Shown piece after piece: positions 1-13,600 of a DNA stretch of 64,000 bases (the first letter of the stretch is position 1; every line of letters starts with the position of its first letter). Position numbers and translations under genes: made by a program. This DNA is from Cheilinus undulatus (Eukaryota; Chordata; Actinopteri; Labriformes; Labridae), in NCBI RefSeq assembly GCF_018320785.1, contig NC_054873.1:35067196-35131195 (forward strand). Reading direction: 5' to 3'. The notes under the pieces were generated by a model. It ran no database searches. It was not told where the DNA came from and saw nothing but the letters and a program-made list of their open reading frames with translations.

Positions 1-2956
1 CAAAGTGCAGGAAAAACGGTCAGACAGCTCTGAAGAGGATGCATTCACACTAAAGTGCTTGAAGTTCAAATTAGGACGCATGAGTGATGTTTCCTTGAGA
101 TGAGTAGACCCATATACTGTTGACTTAAAGTTAAATGGAAAAGATGTTAATTTTGAGATAGACACTGGCTGCAGCCTTACAGTCGTCAATGAGCATGTCT
201 TCAAAAAAGTGTGGGAAAATACAAAAAGCCCGCTTGTGAAGCCAGCTAAAATCAAGTTGGAAACATATACAGGTGACCCCGTTGAAGTGTTGGGAACAGC
301 ACAGGTCTGGGTGAGATACAAGCAGCAACGCAGAAAGCTACACCTGGTTGTAGTTAAAGGATATGGTCCCAGTTTGTTAGGACGAGGGTGGCTGGAAGAG
401 CTACATCTCAGATGGAAAGAAATAAAAAACAGACACCAGCAGAACATGTGTCATCTCAGCACTAAAAAGCTAGACCCACGGCATACAAAGACTGAAACTA
501 AAGAAATGCACAAGATGCAGACAGGGAAAACAACGCTACAACTGGTGTTAAGCAAACATGAACATGTGTTTAAAGATGAACTTGGCACTTTGAAAGGCAC
601 TAAGGCAACCATCCATGTTAAGCTCAATGCTGTACCACGATTCTTTCGCCCACGGTCTGTTCCTTATGCCATGCGCGCAAAGGTTGATGAAGAGTTAGAC
701 AGGCTGTTAAAAGAGGGCATAATAACACCCGTAAAATATGCTGAATGGGCAGCCCCTGTAGTCCCTATCTTGAAACCAACCGGAAGCGTGAGATTATGTG
801 GAGACTATAAGCTAACTGTGAACACTGTTTCCTCTCTGGAACAATACCCCATACCACGAGTAGAAGACTTGTTTGCAGCACTGTCAGGAGGAACGCAGTT
901 CACCAAATTGGATATGAGTCATGCATATCAACAGATACTCATGGATGAGGAGTCCAGGAAATATTTGACTGTTAACACGCACCGAGGCCTGTTCACATAC
1001 AACAGACTGCCTTTTGGCGTGGCGTCTGCACCTGCCATATTTCAGAGAACTATGGAGAGTCTATTGAAAGGGATTCCTTTTGTCACAGTGTACCTTGATG
1101 ATATCTTGGTGAGTGGTGTAGACGAAGCAGACCACCTAGAGAACCTGGACACTGTGTTGGCAAGGTTGGAAGAGGCAGGGTTGCGCTTAAAAAGAAACAA
1201 GTGCACCTTCTTACAAGAGCAAGTGGAGTATTTAGGTCACAGAGTAGACAGACAAGGACTTCACCCTGTAGAGAAGAAAGTAAAAGCCATCATGGAGGCT
1301 CCTGCGCCTACAAATGTCACAGAACTAAAGTCATACCTGGGGTTGCTAAACTACTATAACAAATTCCTTCCTAACCTAGCAACATTGTTGGCTCCTCTGC
1401 ATGAACTCCTCCGACAAGATGTGAAATGGACATGGAAACAAAAGCAGGAAGAAGCTTTCCAGAGATCCAAAGCCCTGCTTCACTCTGCACAAGTTTTGGT
1501 TCATTACTCTGCAGATAGAGAACTAATTCTGTCATGTGATGCTTCACCTTATGGCGTAGGTGCTGTTTTGTCACATGTGATGGAAGATGGAAGTGAGAAG
1601 CCACTGGGGTTCATGTCACGCACGCTTTCACCTGCTGAGACAAGGTATTCACAGCTTGACAAAGAAGGTCTGGCAGTCATATTTGGCATCCAGAGGTTTC
1701 ACAAGTACCTTTATGGACGACCTTTCACCATTTATACTGACCATAAGCCGCTGATTTCCCTGTTTAATGAAAAGAAACCCATCCCACAAATGGGTTCCCC
1801 AAGAGTTCAGAGATGGGCTGTGCATCTGAGTGCTTACGAGTACAAAATAGTGTACAAGCCAGGAAAACAACATGCAAATGCAGACGCGCTCAGCAGACTG
1901 CCTATGTTTGAAGATCTGCCAGCTAAAGAAACAACTGAGCAAGTCTTGATGATGGATTTATTGGATGACACGCTTGTGGACATGTCCCAACTAAAGCGCT
2001 GGACAGCCAAAGATGTGGTACTGTCCCAAGTGCATGAACACATACTGAGAGGATGGCCGGCAAATTGTGATACTGAACTAAAGCCGTATCATCAACGGAG
2101 ATTGGAGTTAAGTGTTAGGGACGGTTGTGTGCTCTGGGGAGCCAGAGTCATCATACCTAAAAGAGGGAGGGGCCAGATATTAAAGTTACTGCATCAAGCA
2201 CATTCAGGCATGTCAAGAATGAAAGGACTGGCAAGATCCTATGTCTGGTGGCCAGGCATGGACCAGGACATAGAGAGAGAAGTGCTGTCATGTAAAGAGT
2301 GTCAAACAAATCAAAAGTCACCACCCTCCGCGCCATTACACCCCTGGGATTGGCCAGAGGCACCTTGGTCAAGAATTCATGTTGACTCTGCAGGACCTTT
2401 CCTTGGTGAGATGTTTTTAGTCATAGTGGATGCCCACTCAAAGTGGATGGACATTTATCCCATGAAAACATCCACATCGCAGGCTACCATTGAAAAACTG
2501 AGACAGAGTTTCAGTGTGTTTGGTCTTCCAAAGATGTTAGTGTCAGACAACGGAACCTGTTTCACCAGTGCAGACTTTGAGTCATTTATGAAGCAAAATG
2601 GTATCAGGCATGTGAGGTCAGCACCATTCCACCCGTCTTCAAATGGACTGGCTGAGAGGGCAGTTCAGACCTTCAAGGAGGGAATGAAAAAGATGAAAGG
2701 CGGAACATTGCAAACCAAACTGTCAAGATTCCTGTTTAGTTATCGCATCACACCCCATGCGACGACCGGAGTGTCACCCGCAGAACTGATGATGTCACGG
2801 AGACTCAGATCAACTTTGGACCTGCTCATACCAGATGTAAAATCAAAGGTTCAACGAAAGCAACTGAAACAGAAACAAACACATGACACAAACAGAAAAC
2901 TGAGATGTTTTGAGCCAGGAGATGATGGCGATACAACAATAGTTCAAAAAGTATAA
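1..2956 (+). mobile_element. Ty3/Gypsy LTR retrotransposon, pol region (fossil element)
   Basis: This is the pol region of a Ty3/Gypsy element that begins left of the window, so gag and the 5' LTR are not seen. From left to right I read the aspartic protease (DTG around base 165), reverse transcriptase with its YLDD motif near 1090-1105, RNase H (about 1530-1800), and an integrase with zinc-binding N-terminus and DDE core (about 2180-2720). The long reading frame suggests a fairly young insertion. I could not delimit a 3' LTR. The order RT-RNaseH-integrase separates it from Copia. Confidence 0.93.
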
Positions 2957-4020
2957 ATAGTATAAAATAGTATTAGCAATAGCTCGCAAAACTCAGCACA
3001 AGAAGCTGAAGAGTATGAGAGTAAAATAGTGAAAATAGCCCAAGGAGTGCCAAAGTTATGAGTAGTGGAAAAAGGGCAGATTTAGTGAAATTTTGCCATC
3101 TGTTTAACATTGTTAAAGTTAAATATTTTAAAAATTATAAATGTTAGAAATGAGAAAAGTCATAGCAGTCGAATTTTTGAAGTTTAAACGGTGTCGATAC
3201 GACAAGTATGAAGGAGTAGATAGCCGGCGCGGAAGAAGTTTAATAAAGAAAATGGCCGACGTGGATATCAATAGTGGGGATGCTGATTTTCTCCTCTGCA
3301 GAAAGAAGCCTCGGGTCCACATCACCGACACATTAGCTTGTGTTTGTCTGTCTGTGAGTGGCGTTAGTGTTTGCGCCGCTGTGTGAATGGCATGAAGCCA
3401 AAAGTGTCTGCGCAAAGACGCACGACAGACGCATGAACAGACTCGGCTGCATGACAGTCATTGAAACAAGCCTCAAATTCACACACACTGGCACTAAGAG
3501 CCAAGCACAGATCGAGGGAGGTGGAGTTTGTGACGCTGATAAATTTAGCTCACCAAAGACGGTCACTGAAGAACCCTCTGTGGCTGAAATCCACCCTCAT
3601 TCGGCTGCCATCAATATCAGGCTCTGCCATCAGTGTGTCGGCTGAATGATGTGATAGCCACACTGTTCATCTCTCACATATGAGGCCCCCATGCAGGTAG
3701 AAACCCTAGGCTACAGTACCAGCAAGCCTGCGCGTTAATGCGCCTTTGATCACAGCGCATATTAGAAAAAAAGACAGTGAAAACTCGTCAGGGATATTTT
3801 AGTGGGCAACTCTTTTTCTTCTGCGCAGAGAGGTGGAGAGCAGTGCGCAATTGCGCAATAAACTCCTTAGAGGGAACAGTTTCTAGGCGTATTCAGATTA
3901 CTTCCTGCGTGCAGTTCAAAATTAAAGCTGTCGGTGTGTTTGACATGCTGTTTGAGGATTCTTCGGTTTTTTTGTTCTCTCTGAATTTTTTTACCGAGGT
4001 CCGGACCTCGGTGACCTCAT
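2957..4020. other. Flank downstream of the Gypsy pol, no gene recognised
   Basis: This stretch may include the 3' end and LTR of the Gypsy element, but I found no second LTR copy to compare it with, so I draw no boundary. Short open frames here overlap on both strands and show no domain. The sequence around 3660-3900 is richer in GC than the array that follows. Confidence 0.4.
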
Positions 4021-4689
4021 AGCTGGCTACGGCCATGACAGCAACGGCACACTGTTTTTAACATATGGAAAAAAATAAAAATAAAACAAAAAAATAAAAT
4101 AGATTCCCCGGTATCACTGCGACGGCATACTGTTTTCAACATTAAAATAAAATTAAAAAAAAAACAAAACTTGATCTCATAATTTTCACATTTTGATTCC
4201 AATAATGTTTAACTTAATTATGGTGTTAAAAGGAATGATATAGTCACAATTGAATTATAAATATAATTATTTAAAATCTTTACCTCATAATTATGACGTC
4301 TATTTCACAATTATGACTGTCTTATAATTTTGGCTTTTTGTTTTATGATTTTGACTTTAATCTCATGAATCTGATAATGTTGGCTACCCATACATTTTTA
4401 CCTATCTTCTCTTATTTTAGATTTAAATCTCATCGTTTTGAGAAACTATGTCATAATAATGACTTTTACTTATAAATCTGACTTTCGTCTCATTATTGAT
4501 TTTTCCTCATAATTTCAATTTTTATCGAATAACCAGTTACTGTCTGCCAACTGATAGTTTTTAAGCCTCCTTCTCCAAACGATTCGCCAGTTCCGGCAGC
4601 ATGAGAGCATCTGTTGGCTGGAATGTTATGAATTAAAAAAAGATAAACAAAAGATAAACCCCCCCTGCTGGTGCTATATTTTCGCCACA

Positions 4690-4760
4690 GTGTGTTTAGT
4701 CCAGTGGTATCGTTACTTGCCCGCAACCCGAAGGTACCGAGTTCGCAACTCAGTGGCTCC
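4690..4760 (+). other. tRNA-like Pol III promoter core, copy 1
   Basis: An A-box match (TAGTCCAGTGG, 4697-4707, fits TRGYNNARNNG) is followed by a B-box-like word (GAGTTCGCAACTC, 4739-4751). A-to-B spacing is 42 bp start to start, as in tRNAs. The T arm pairs at four of five positions but the acceptor ends do not pair, so this is a tRNA-derived sequence and not a functional tRNA gene. Confidence 0.6.
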
Positions 4761-5413
4761 ACGGGGGAGCTAGGAAGCGTACTCGTGCGCGCCGGGAGGT
4801 TCGCCGGCTGGAGTGCGGTAGAGTCCAGCACGTGCTGTAGATTCCCCCGGTATCACTGCGACGGCATACTGTTTTTAACATTTGGAAAAAAAAAACTTAA
4901 TCTCATAATTTTTACATTTGATTCCAATAATGTTTAATTTAATTATGGTGTTAAAGGAATGAGATAGTCACAATTGTATTATATATATAATTTTTTAAAA
5001 TCTTTACCTCATAAAGATGACATCTATTTCACAATTATGACTGTCTTATAATTTTGGCTTTTTGTTTATGATTTTGACTTAAACTCATGAATCTGATAAT
5101 GTAGGCTACCCATTCATTTTTACCTATTCTCTCTTATTTTTGATTTAAATCTCATCGTTTTGAGAAACTATGTCATAATAATGACTTTTTACTTATTAAT
5201 TCTGACTTTTGTCTCATTATTGACTTTTCCTCATAATTTCAATTTTTATCGAATAACGAGTTACTGTCTGCCAACTGATAGTTTTTAAGTCTCCTTCTCC
5301 AAACGATTCGCCAGTTCCGGCAGCATGAGAGCATCTGTTGGCTGGAATGTTATGAATTAAAAAAAGATAAACAAAAGATAAACCCCCCCTGCTAACACTT
5401 TATCTTCGCCACA

Positions 5414-5484
5414 GTATGTTTAGTTCAGTGGTATCGTTACTTGCCCGCAACCCGAAGGTACCGAGTTCGCAACTCAGTGGCTCC
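5414..5484 (+). other. tRNA-like Pol III promoter core, copy 2
   Basis: Second copy of the core: A box TAGTTCAGTGG at 5421-5431 and B-like box GAGTTCGCAACTC at 5463-5475. The one difference from copies 1 and 3 in the A box (C to T) still fits the Pol III consensus. Confidence 0.6.
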
Positions 5485-6122
5485 ACGGGGGAGCTAGGAA
5501 GCGTACTCGTGCGCGCCGGGAGGTTCGCCGGCTGGAGTGCGGTAGAGTCCAGCACATGCTGTAGATTCCCCCGGTATCACTGCGACGGCATACTGTTTTT
5601 AACATTTGGAAAAAAAAAAAAAAACCTTGATCTCATAGTTTTCACATTTTGATTCCAGTAATGTTTAACTTAAGTATGGTGTAAAAGGAAGAGTCACAAT
5701 TTCATTTTATATATATATATATTAATCGTTACCTCATTATTATGACGTCTATTTCACAATTATGACATGACTGTCTTATAATTTTGGCTTTAATCTCATG
5801 AATCTGATAATGTAGGCTACCCATTCATTTTTACCTATTCTCTCTTATTTTTGATTCAAATCGCATCGTTTTGAGAAACTATGTTATATTAATGATTTTT
5901 TTACTTAATAATTATGACTTTGTCTCATTATTGACTTTTCCTCATAATTTCAATTGTTATCGAATAACCAGTTACTGTCTGCCAACTGAGAGTTTTTAAG
6001 TCTCCTTCTCCAAACGATTCGCCAGTTCCCGCAGCATGAGAGCATCTGTTGGCTGGAATGTTATGAATTAAAAAAAATAAACAGAGATAAACCCCCCCTG
6101 CTGGTGCTATATTTTCACCACA

Positions 6123-6193
6123 GTATGTTTAGTCCAGTGGTATCGTTACTTGCCCGCAACCCGAAGGTACCGAGTTCGCAACTCAGTGGCTCC
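6123..6193 (+). other. tRNA-like Pol III promoter core, copy 3
   Basis: Third copy: A box TAGTCCAGTGG at 6130-6140 and B-like box GAGTTCGCAACTC at 6172-6184, identical in both boxes to copy 1. Confidence 0.6.
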
Positions 6194-6360
6194 ACGGGGG
6201 AGCTAGGAAGCGTACTCGTGCGCGCCGGGAGGTTCGCCGGCTGGAGTGCGGTAGAGTCCAGCACGTGCTGTAGATTCCCCCGGTATCACTACGACGGCAT
6301 ACTGTTTTTAACATTTGGAAAAAAAAACCTTGATCTCATAATTTTCACATTTTGATTCCA

Positions 6361-7289
6361 GTAATGTAAAAGGAATGAGACAGTCACAATTGAATCATAT
6401 GTAGGCGATCTGAGGGGGATGAGGGAGGATGGCGTCCCCCTTGTTAGCAAAATGACCAAAATGCGTCCCCTTTGTTATCCTGCCATCCCCCATCTGTCAG
6501 AGCAGAACAGGGATGCTTAGTTGAGGATGTTCTGCCTGACTCATTGATCCTTTACAGGGTTTCCCATTTATGTATTAAACTGGAGCGGATCGCCAGTGTT
6601 TAATTAGCCCCCCACGGTTTTCACGTCGGCATTCCAGCAAAACTTGTAGTGTCCCATGGATACACAGCCTGTTCAATGCGCTGATGCTGCGCCGTTACCC
6701 CGCCTCCCCCTCTCCTCCTGGGTGGACAGTGAAGCTCGGAGTTTGACACCGTAGGCCAGTGATAACTTACTCAACCCGCGGCTCTCGAGCCGCATGTGGC
6801 TCTTTAGTGACCAGTTGCGGCTCTTTTAAGGCTTACTATTTCATAATCCTCCCGAAATCCTCTATAAAGGTGAAAACTGTCAACAGTAAAGACTCTTTGC
6901 AATAAGTCATATCAATAAATCTAAGTCCACACAAAGAAGACAGACTTTAACTGCCAAATTAAAATGAAAACTTAGTCACAATTATTAATAATATTAATAT
7001 ATTATTATTAATTAATAATTATTAATATATATTATTACTGTCGGGTGCGCGCTGGACGGAGTGGGGGGCGACCAAGAGCGCAGAGGAAGTCCGCTGACGG
7101 CGCGTCTCTTCAGTAAGTTCATTCATAGAGGTGTGCTGTCTGGTGGTCAAAGTGGAGCTTCTAATGCCCTCCTTTAACACATTTCTTCAGTCACTTCCTG
7201 GCGATGCTCTCCCATACTTGTATTTGATGATGACTTTTGCGATGCGCATCATTATCAACGAGCCAAACACACACGGATCACATTTTGAA
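6361..7289. other. Intergenic, no gene recognised
   Basis: Low-complexity GC-rich patches (about 6400-6490) and a GAGCCGCATGTGGCTC palindromic word near 6788 recall ends of fish DNA transposons, but no pair of termini could be matched. An AT-only run of TAAT and ATTA words lies at 6975-7040. Confidence 0.35.
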
Positions 7290-7640
7290 ATCATGAGTAC
7301 AACTTGTCCAAAGGTGGGTGTTTTATTTGATCTTAAACATACTGATGATAAATACTGTCAAAAAGGCAGAAACAGAAAAATGAATGAAACAAACTGGCAA
7401 AACAGAACAATTTGTGAGGGGGAGCTGCAGGTGTGAGGCAGGGCCAGTTTTAGCCATTTGGAGGCCCAGGGCAAAGACCAATATGGGGACCCTCCCCCTT
7501 TAGCTAACAGCAATAATAATGAGAGGAAAAAAAATAGAAAGCATAACTTTAAGTTAACAGAGTCACAGAACTACAGTAAATGTCCAAAATAAGAAATAGA
7601 AATACCCAAACAGACACCCATAATTCACCAGCTCTTTGAA
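7290..7640 (+). repeat. Dispersed repeat, copy 1 (partner at 59375-59865)
   Basis: The reverse complement of this stretch recurs at 59375-59865, including the shared words GAGGCCCAGGGCAAAGA and GTGAGGCAGGGCC. The partner copy has about 140 extra bases. No coding potential is evident. The family is not identified. Confidence 0.75.
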
Positions 7641-10600
7641 AAGCTTCTCATAGCTCTAAGTCGGCACATTCTGATATTTAAAAAAAACTTTAGTCCAGAT
7701 GGAACTTACGCAAATAAAAACATGCTTATTATCTGTGAAATATCCTTTCTTCTGACACTGTACAGACATTTTTATGTAGCCTATTTCATCCCATTTACAT
7801 GGTGGTGGGTGTGTGTGTGTGTGTGACCATAACCAAATGTTTCTATTGAAAAATGAAGCACTTGAAATATGAAATGTAAAGAAACGTTTTTTTTTTTTTT
7901 TTTTTTTTCCAGGCACACATTAGCAGCCCACTGAAAATGGCTTCACAACCAACGTCTGGGTCCAACCCACTAGTAAAGAATCAAAGGCCTAGACTGAATG
8001 AAATAACAATGATTAACTGAATGGATAGTTAATAGTTATAAAGAGATATAATAGATATAAATATATCTTTAATCCCTACTTTGTTTTCAATCTCCTTAGA
8101 AATCTTCTAAAAATGATAGAAATCACTAGTTTAGTTCAAATGCAGGGGAAGGAAAGAAAGAGATACAACACTTTGTTTCTGTTTCACAATTAAAGTTTTA
8201 GGTATCTTTTCTTAACATGAGATTTTACTTTTAAGACATCTTTTCTTTTTGATTTCTAATTTACCAAAACTAGACTAAAAGGGACTAATGTTTGACTAAA
8301 ATGAAAAGGCATTTTAATCCAAAGACTAAGACTCAGAATTAATTTTAAATAGTCGCTAAAATTTTAACTGACAGAACAGCCCCCAGGAATAAAGATCAGT
8401 TTCAAAATATCAACTAGGCTGCATTTTGCAACTAATGCAATTTTTTCTAATTGTTAACAAAAAGTTCTCATCCCAATAAGTGTAATTATTCAAGTTTCTC
8501 AGGAACTCAGTTTCTCAGTTAACCTGCTTACATTAACGTCTTGTAGCAATCCCACGATGGACCTGCAACCAGTACACATCACATTTGTTGAGCTGTAAAG
8601 AGGGAAAAGCATTTATGACACAGCCTTAAGTTTGTGTGTACACTATCTCAGCGTGAATGCAAAACAATCTAAGGGAAACAACAAGAGAGTAAACAAGATG
8701 ATGTGAAAACATTCTCAGTGCATAATCACAGATTTTCTGTCTTCTTCTATCATCAGTTGGAAGACAATACCAGAGTGGTTATTAAAGATGGCAGCATCCC
8801 TTGCCCAATGATCAGAGAGGTGGAAGAAGCAGCATCTTAGGTGGATGAGTTTGTAAGTGGGCCATATTGCTTTGAGACTGACAGAAGCAGTCTTAACTGC
8901 TTTGAGGTCAGCCCCACTGTCAGACACAGGACCTGAACATCTCACATTTTCTATCCTACCTCATATTTGTAACCTAAATGGCTAACGGACAGAAGACTAC
9001 ACTGTAACTGGGGCAGGAATATTACTGTTTTTGCTGTTGTGTCACTCTGTGGAAATATATGGTGGACAGGTTGAAACTGAAATTTATTAGTAATGTATAA
9101 AAAAGAGCAAAATGGGCATACAAACAATAAATAAATCAAAATTACTTTCACCAAATAAACAACAGTGCAATACAAGAGTCTGAGATGCAATAATTTTCTT
9201 TACATATCCCAAAAGGTTATTAATCTACACTAAATAAAGTCACATTTGAAGTTGATACCTAACGTTTCATATTTTAAGTCGTCCAGCGTGACTAACAGAA
9301 GTTAATAAAAACTGAACAAGTCAAGGTTTTTCTGAGTTTATAAGTGATGAGCTTTAAACAGAGAATGACTTCTGGATTTTGCTATAACGTCTGCATGTAC
9401 ATTTTTTATTTTGTTTTTGTATTTGGTTTTAAAAACAATGGAATAACATTTTGAATCAGTCATTAATATTTAGCATGCCAATGTCAAAAGGTGTACACAA
9501 CTTTATTCTAAAAAAATCAGTTATGTTCTGAATAGATTCCTTATCTTTTTGCAGGAAAAATACAAAACTGATACTTGCATAAAAATAACTTAAACTACAT
9601 ATTTGTTTTCCACATTTATGTCTGTCTATTGCCATAATTTCTAAGTTTGTTAATTACTACCACCTTTTGGAAAGGCAAAAAAAAGGAATATGATCTAATT
9701 TTTTTAAAGGATATTTACTCAGCTTCCATAATTAAGTAAAATTTTAAGGAAGTTTATCTTTACTTGATTCTGTTGTTCATAACTTTATGCTTCTACTCTT
9801 CCCTATTTTAGAGTATATATATTTCACTACATTTATTCTACAGTTTATCAACAAGTTATTGTGAGATCAAATGAACCTTGTGTTTTGAGCTTTGCACTTT
9901 AATTCTGCGAACCAGAGTTGTATTTCTGTGATGCTGAAATTAAGGCTCACTTCTAACAATTGACCATTGTAAGGTGTATATTTTCTGCATTTTAAATGAT
10001 TTAGTTCAATCAGGATCTACAAAATATATTTCACTTCTGTAAAGTCTCTTATAAGGCAGCAATGTTGCATAAGAAAAATAAATGAATTGTTCTTTATTAA
10101 ATTCATATATAGGATACGAGTTTTGAATTGTGGTGGTTTTAAATGGATTTCTGCTTTGCTTTATAAAAAACAATAAAATTAATGCAAAGATTAAGTTTTT
10201 GTGATTCATTTCAACACTACTTGTCTCTCCGCAGAGTATTTGTTAAACTAATGACAAAAGACAAACATTCACAGGAGAACAATGTAGTGACTGCAGTCTG
10301 GATTCATTAATCGAGATTAACAGCCTTTTTGTTCAATCCAATGATGAAAGAAAGTTTGGAACAATTGCTTAGAATTTAAAAAAGAGTGCTTCAGTACATA
10401 GAAGTGGGCTTATACAGTATTTTAGTGTATTTGCTAACTTGAAAATGACAAGTGCTGGTGAGTTTCAGTCCGTGGGCTGTGCTGATGATACTACGCTGCC
10501 ATCACATGGTCATGTCTGACAGGTGCACCTCCATTCACCAGGTAGCAACAAAACATAATGTTCCAACTTTTCCTGTGCTTAAGTAGCACATTTCCTTCTT
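7641..10600. other. AT-rich intergenic DNA, simple repeats only
   Basis: I recognise no gene in this 3-kb stretch. It holds a short (GT)n run near 7808-7826, a poly-T run near 7888-7908, and around 8280-8380 a patch of GACTAAAA-type words like those in the hAT MITE at 11509. A TTTATT at 10093-10098 would be a minus-strand AATAAA signal for the candidate gene ending at 10611. Confidence 0.4.
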
Positions 10601-10610
10601 TTCCCTTTCT

Positions 10611-13600
10611 TTACTTCTGTGGAGAAAACACAAGAAAATCGTGTTAATAACAGCCATGTACACATTAAAGGCTATGGGGAAAGTGTAAAAAGAGATGAAA
10701 ACTCACTTACAGAAGCATTGTTGGTGCCACCGTGAGAAACTGTGGCAGTTTCAGTTACTTCTTCTGTTTGCTCTGCAGGTTTTGCAGCCCGTAACAGGTA
10801 TTTGGGTACATGCTGTGATAAAGAAAAAACAAAATCTTAACTGTATGGAATATCAAAAATATAGCTAATAATAGATTTACATAAAAACCAAAGGCCAAAT
10901 AACAATTTCCATTATTTGGCTGCTTGAGGCTTTAATTAAGTCTTAATTTTCCACAAACCTGCATGAATATGTGAATGTATGTTGCACTGAATAATTAAGT
11001 CATCACCTTTATTTGTTTTAATCAATAGATAGGATGGATAAATAGTGCATCAATAATATCATACATTATACATTATGTTTGCAGTGTAAGGCTTCAATAG
11101 GGAGAAAGGTCAAGACTTGGAGTGGAAATGTTCTTTTGAAGGCACTAAAAGTCAACAACAATATGAATTTGTGAAAAGAAATAGAGTTATTGTTCTTTAT
11201 GTATCAGGGAAAAATAAATGCTCATATTAATACATTTTGTTACTCAATTGCTTTTTTTATGTGCTTCACAGCAGGTTCTCCTGGCTTCAGCTGTCTGTGC
11301 ACTGCCTCCATAAGTTTACATATAATTTACTTTTAAATGGAAAAAATAACAAGGTCTTAATCCTAAGGATGTGACATAAACCAGCTCCAAATACACTTTT
11401 CATACTTATTAGCATTGCTGCTGCCCTGCTTGTGTCTAGTGGTCTGACCCTATTAGATGTTGCATTCCATTTGCTCAAATGTCCACTCTGACTCAAGGAT
11501 GAAATTAACAGTGTTTATTTCATCGACTAAAACTATGACTAAAATTGTTCATCGACAGCCTTTTTTCCATGACAAAAACTAGACTAAGACTAACAAAAAT
11601 AAGCTTAGATCTGCGATGACTGAAACTAAGTTTAATTTTTCGTCAAAATGATTAAAACTAGACTAAAATGTATTTTTCGTCGATATTTGACATTCTAAAT
11701 CCATGATATTTCTCTACTGTGGGTAAATCTGTCACAAAACAATGCATTTGTAGCTATTCTGCCTCTCAACTGTAGAAAGCAGGGACCCCAGGTTTGGTAG
11801 GGTGTATGGACACACTTCCATGATTTGGTACCAGATTTAGGCAAAAAAAATAAATGCTTGGACCAAAAGTAAAGACTAAAATGTGAGAACTTTTTACGGA
11901 CTGAAACTAGGCTAAACTGTTTTGGGTTTTCATTGACTAAAACTAAACTAAAACTAGAAAGGGTAGAAATGACAAAAATGTGACAAAAACTAGAATGCAT
12001 TTCATTTCAAGACTAAAACTAAGACTAAAATTAAAAATAGTTGCCAAAATTAACACTGGAACTTAATATATTTTGGAGATACAAGGTCAAGGTCACAGTG
12101 ACCTTAAAAACTTGTGAGCACAATATTTCAAGTATTTATTGTGAAATTTTTGTGAAATGATGCTAGAAACCTACTCTTCAACGCATTTATCAATTTGACC
12201 TCCAAACACTAAAATAAATCTGTAATTCAAAGGTTAAAACAAAACTTGCGAGCAGCAATTGTTTACCTTATGGCCATATAGCCACCAGGTGGTAGTTCTA
12301 GTTCCTTTACTGTATTCAATCATTCATGTCTGACTAAAGCTCAATCCTTTTGATAAAGTCAATACAGATTATACAATTTCTGCAGATATTTAAAATCAAT
12401 ATTTTGGCTTTAAAATCTCCCTGTATCAGCTGTAAATATTGGCTGTACAAGCAAATAAGTTAGTGTAGTTTTAGGCTGGACCGACTGTCCTACTTCAGCT
12501 GAAGTCTTTTCTTAATTCATCATCATTCCTTACACCTAAAAGTGTGTTTAAGGACTGAAATGTGCTCATTTGTTCACCCTCAAACTTGAAATCGTGTTAA
12601 ATCTTGGTGTCTGCACAGTATCGGCTGAAATTAATTTGTAAATATCAGCATATTGGATAGTAACAAAATTCCAATATCATGCATCTCTACTTATTTTCAT
12701 TAATTTGCTCTATCCTTTTAAAATAAATAAGTATGGGCACCAGCGTGGCTCAGTGGCTAGGGCAGGCACCCTTTCCACCCTGCACTGTGAATGTTTACAT
12801 GTTTTGTTCAATAAAAACATGAAAACATATCATTCTTTGCACGGTATTAGTTTAAGCAGACTGTGTTTGTCTATTGTTGTGACTTTGATGAAGATCAGAA
12901 CACATTTGATGACCAATTTATGCAGAAATCCAAGAAATCTCAAAGGGTTCACATACTTTTTGTAGCGACTGTATTCATGGTCTTGGTGCATATTTGGTGC
13001 ATGTCTTCCCTTATTCTCTCTTCCCTCATTTCCTGTCTCCCTTCTGCTGTCCAGTCAAATAACGGCAAAATGACTAAAAATTAATCTTTTTAAAAAAATC
13101 CCATCCAGACTAATACCACCCTGTTATTTGAGAGATAAGTTGTTTATAGGCATATACCCTATATTTGAAAAACTTTCAAAAGCATCAAAAATCAGAAAAA
13201 TATTGAATTTTCTTTTAAAGGGTACTTAGCACTGACAACACATTTTTTAAGTAAGTAAAATTGATTTGATATAGCACCTTTCACAGAGCAAGTCATAAAG
13301 TGCTTTATAAAACAGCAAGAATACATACAATGAGCAAGAATAAAAGACAGAATTAGTGCAAGTATACAAAATTTACAACAAATGATCAAAAGCCAGTTTA
13401 AAAACATACGTTTTCAGCTGCTTTTTAAAAATCTCAATTGAAGCAGCAGAGCTTAAGTTAAAAGGGAGAGAGTTCCAAAGGGTCTGGGCCCCAGCCTCAA
13501 AGGCTCGATCCCTTTTGGTTTTAAGTCTGGCCCGAGGGATGACAAGTAGACCTTGCTCTGAGGACCTGAGCGTTCTGCTGGGGATGTAGGGATGGAGCAG

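Larger units (their letters stand above)
4020..6360. repeat. Tandem array of ~709-738-bp units with tRNA-like cores
   Basis: The landmark AGATTCCCC...GACGGCATACTG recurs at 4101, 4839, 5563 and 6272, giving periods of 738, 724 and 709 bp. Each unit has an AT-rich part made of degenerate TCTCATAATTATGACTTT-like words, a run of about seven C, a tRNA-like core and a GC-rich tail. Copies differ by small indels and scattered substitutions. The 78-88-codon open frames at 4671-4937, 5416-5652 and 6104-6355 are one repeated stretch read three times; nothing else marks them as protein genes. Confidence 0.88.

Noticed and set aside
4690-6193. Functional tRNA genes
   Set aside because: A and B boxes are present, but acceptor ends do not pair and the T arm has a mismatch. 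They are called tRNA-like cores only.
4671-6355. Three similar open frames of 78-88 codons in the tandem array
   Set aside because: They are the same stretch of a tandem repeat read three times; length varies with indels and the frame crosses the tRNA-like core. No domain, splice or start context supports a protein.
8740-8840. Possible exon LEDNTRVVIKDGSIPCP after an acceptor-like CATCAG
   Set aside because: No partner exons and a stop soon after; no family recognised.
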